Shown one piece after another: positions 63,285 to 64,000 of a DNA stretch of 64,000 nucleotides (within the stretch, counting starts at the first letter, position 1; the number at the start of each line of letters is the position of its first letter). This DNA comes from Desertivirga arenae (GTDB taxonomy: Bacteria > Bacteroidota > Bacteroidia > Sphingobacteriales > Sphingobacteriaceae). The stretch lies in assembly GCF_017355785.1 (NCBI RefSeq), contig NZ_JAFEWE010000007.1, forward strand, positions 62,001 to 126,000, written 5' to 3'. Below the pieces are notes generated by a model that ran no database searches, had not been told where the DNA came from, and saw only the letters and a list, made by a program, of their open reading frames with translations. The position numbers and the translations under genes are program-made.

Positions 63285-64000
63285 TTACTTGTTAGTTGAG
63301 GAGCAATTACCTCCGCTTATAAATACCTTGTTACCCTCGATCCTATATTTAATGTTAACCGAGAATTTCATTGCTTCAAGAATATTTTTGAGGCTCTCTT
63401 GATGATAAGAGCCTATCATGCTGCATTTGCCTAGCTGAGGGTTCTCGTAAGTGATCTTAACATTGTACCACCGTTCAAGAACGGGCTTCATTTCAAAAAG
63501 TGTTTTCCCGGTAAATACAAGGTCTCCATCTTTCCAGCTAGCGAACTGATCTGTGCTTACATTGGTTTTAACTACGAATTTTGCCCCGGGAGAATAGGTG
63601 ACTTGTTGTGCTGGAGTTAACATTACCGGCTTTGGGTTTAAAGGCTTTTTGTTAAACTGAAGGTCTTCGCTTACTGCTACTTTTCCAGTTCTTACAGTAA
63701 TTTGCGAATATTCATTTTTGTAAGATTTCACATTAAATGAAGTACCTAAAACGGTGGTATTCACTCGTCCTGAATGAATAATAAAAGGCTTCTTAGGATC
63801 ATGAAAAACTTCAAAAAAGGCTTCGCCCTCCAGTTCTAATTCTCTTTTATTCCGGTTAAATTTTTCGGGATATCGCAAACGACTACCTGAATTTAACCAT
63901 ACAACTGATCCGTCGTCGAGTATTAGTTTACGAACTTTTCCATTTTCTGCAGCTGCTGTAACGTATTTTGCGGGCTCAACTAAGTTTTTTACAGCTGTTT
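63285..64000 (-). CDS. FecR family anti-sigma factor, partial (5' end outside window)
   Basis: The gene runs off the right edge: the frame is open past 63878 to 64000, so the visible 238 codons are the C-terminal part. It contains LDDGSVVWLNSGSRLRYPE, then ELEGEAFFEVFHDPKKPFIIHSGRVNTTVLGTSFNVKSY-type FecR-domain sequence. The C-terminal DUF4974 domain follows (WKDGDLVFTGKTLFEMKPVLERWYNVKI to the end). The cytoplasmic and transmembrane parts are not in view. It is the likely anti-sigma partner of the STN-susC transporter next to it. Confidence 0.9.
   Translation of the reverse strand, partial: TAVKNLVEPAKYVTAAAENGKVRKLILDDGSVVWLNSGSRLRYPEKFNRNKRELELEGEAFFEVFHDPKKPFIIHSGRVNTTVLGTSFNVKSYKNEYSQITVRTGKVAVSEDLQFNKKPLNPKPVMLTPAQQVTYSPGAKFVVKTNVSTDQFASWKDGDLVFTGKTLFEMKPVLERWYNVKITYENPQLGKCSMIGSYHQESLKNILEAMKFSVNIKYRIEGNKVFISGGNCSSTNK

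Overview
This window is accessory chromosome from a Bacteroidota bacterium, most likely a Sphingobacteriaceae (Pedobacter-like) member. The evidence is three SusC/SusD pairs, FecR-type anti-sigma factors, STN-domain TonB-dependent transporters, DUF4843 and PKD-like lipoproteins, a type IX secretion (T9SS) sorting tail, a SusR-like propeller regulator and TAnnTTTG-type -7 promoter elements. No rRNA, tRNA, CRISPR array or intact insertion sequence was seen.

Layout. (1) 0.1-6.1 kb holds unlinked genes: a DUF1080 protein behind a (CA)15 tract, a proline dehydrogenase divergent from an HxlR regulator with a shared palindrome, a serine-hydrolase relic and a two-domain M16 peptidase. (2) 6.3-19.9 kb holds an ECF sigma factor, a FecR anti-sigma factor and a tight transporter operon: STN-SusC, SusD, DUF4843, PKD-like lipoprotein, an unknown secreted protein, a TlpA-like protein, and an alpha/beta-hydrolase fused to an aspartic-protease-like domain. 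It has no glycoside hydrolase, so a peptide or other non-glycan substrate is plausible. (3) 19.9-20.5 kb is a decayed gene with a strong terminator inside it.

(4) 20.6-55.8 kb is a large polysaccharide utilisation region. It encodes GH115 (behind a second (CA)15 tract), a secreted multidomain GH30, GH43, a TlpA protein, six S1 sulfatases flanking a SusC/SusD pair, GH31, a SusR-like regulator without kinase residues, an AraC regulator, an L-rhamnose/L-fucose mutarotase, a Tat-exported GH29 fucosidase and a GH43-like enzyme. Together these suggest a sulfated heteropolysaccharide containing uronic acid, xylose and fucose. No polysaccharide lyase, and no sulfatase-maturating enzyme, is encoded here. 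(5) 56.1-64 kb, minus strand, is a second small locus: FecR (running off the window), STN-SusC, SusD, an acetyl-esterase-like hydrolase and a CE8 pectin methylesterase, pointing to esterified pectin.

The most informative regulatory signals are two promoters, at 47534-47600 (minus) and 51809-51870 (plus). Each has two direct repeats with cores 21 bp apart followed by the -7 sequence TAGATTTG, and each lies beside a gene for an AraC-type regulator. They look like activator-dependent promoters for GH31 and for the mutarotase-fucosidase pair. Other items are a 15-codon leader ORF before the middle susC, a G8 tract that would fuse two reading frames after loss of one base, and a stranded AraC helix-turn-helix relic.
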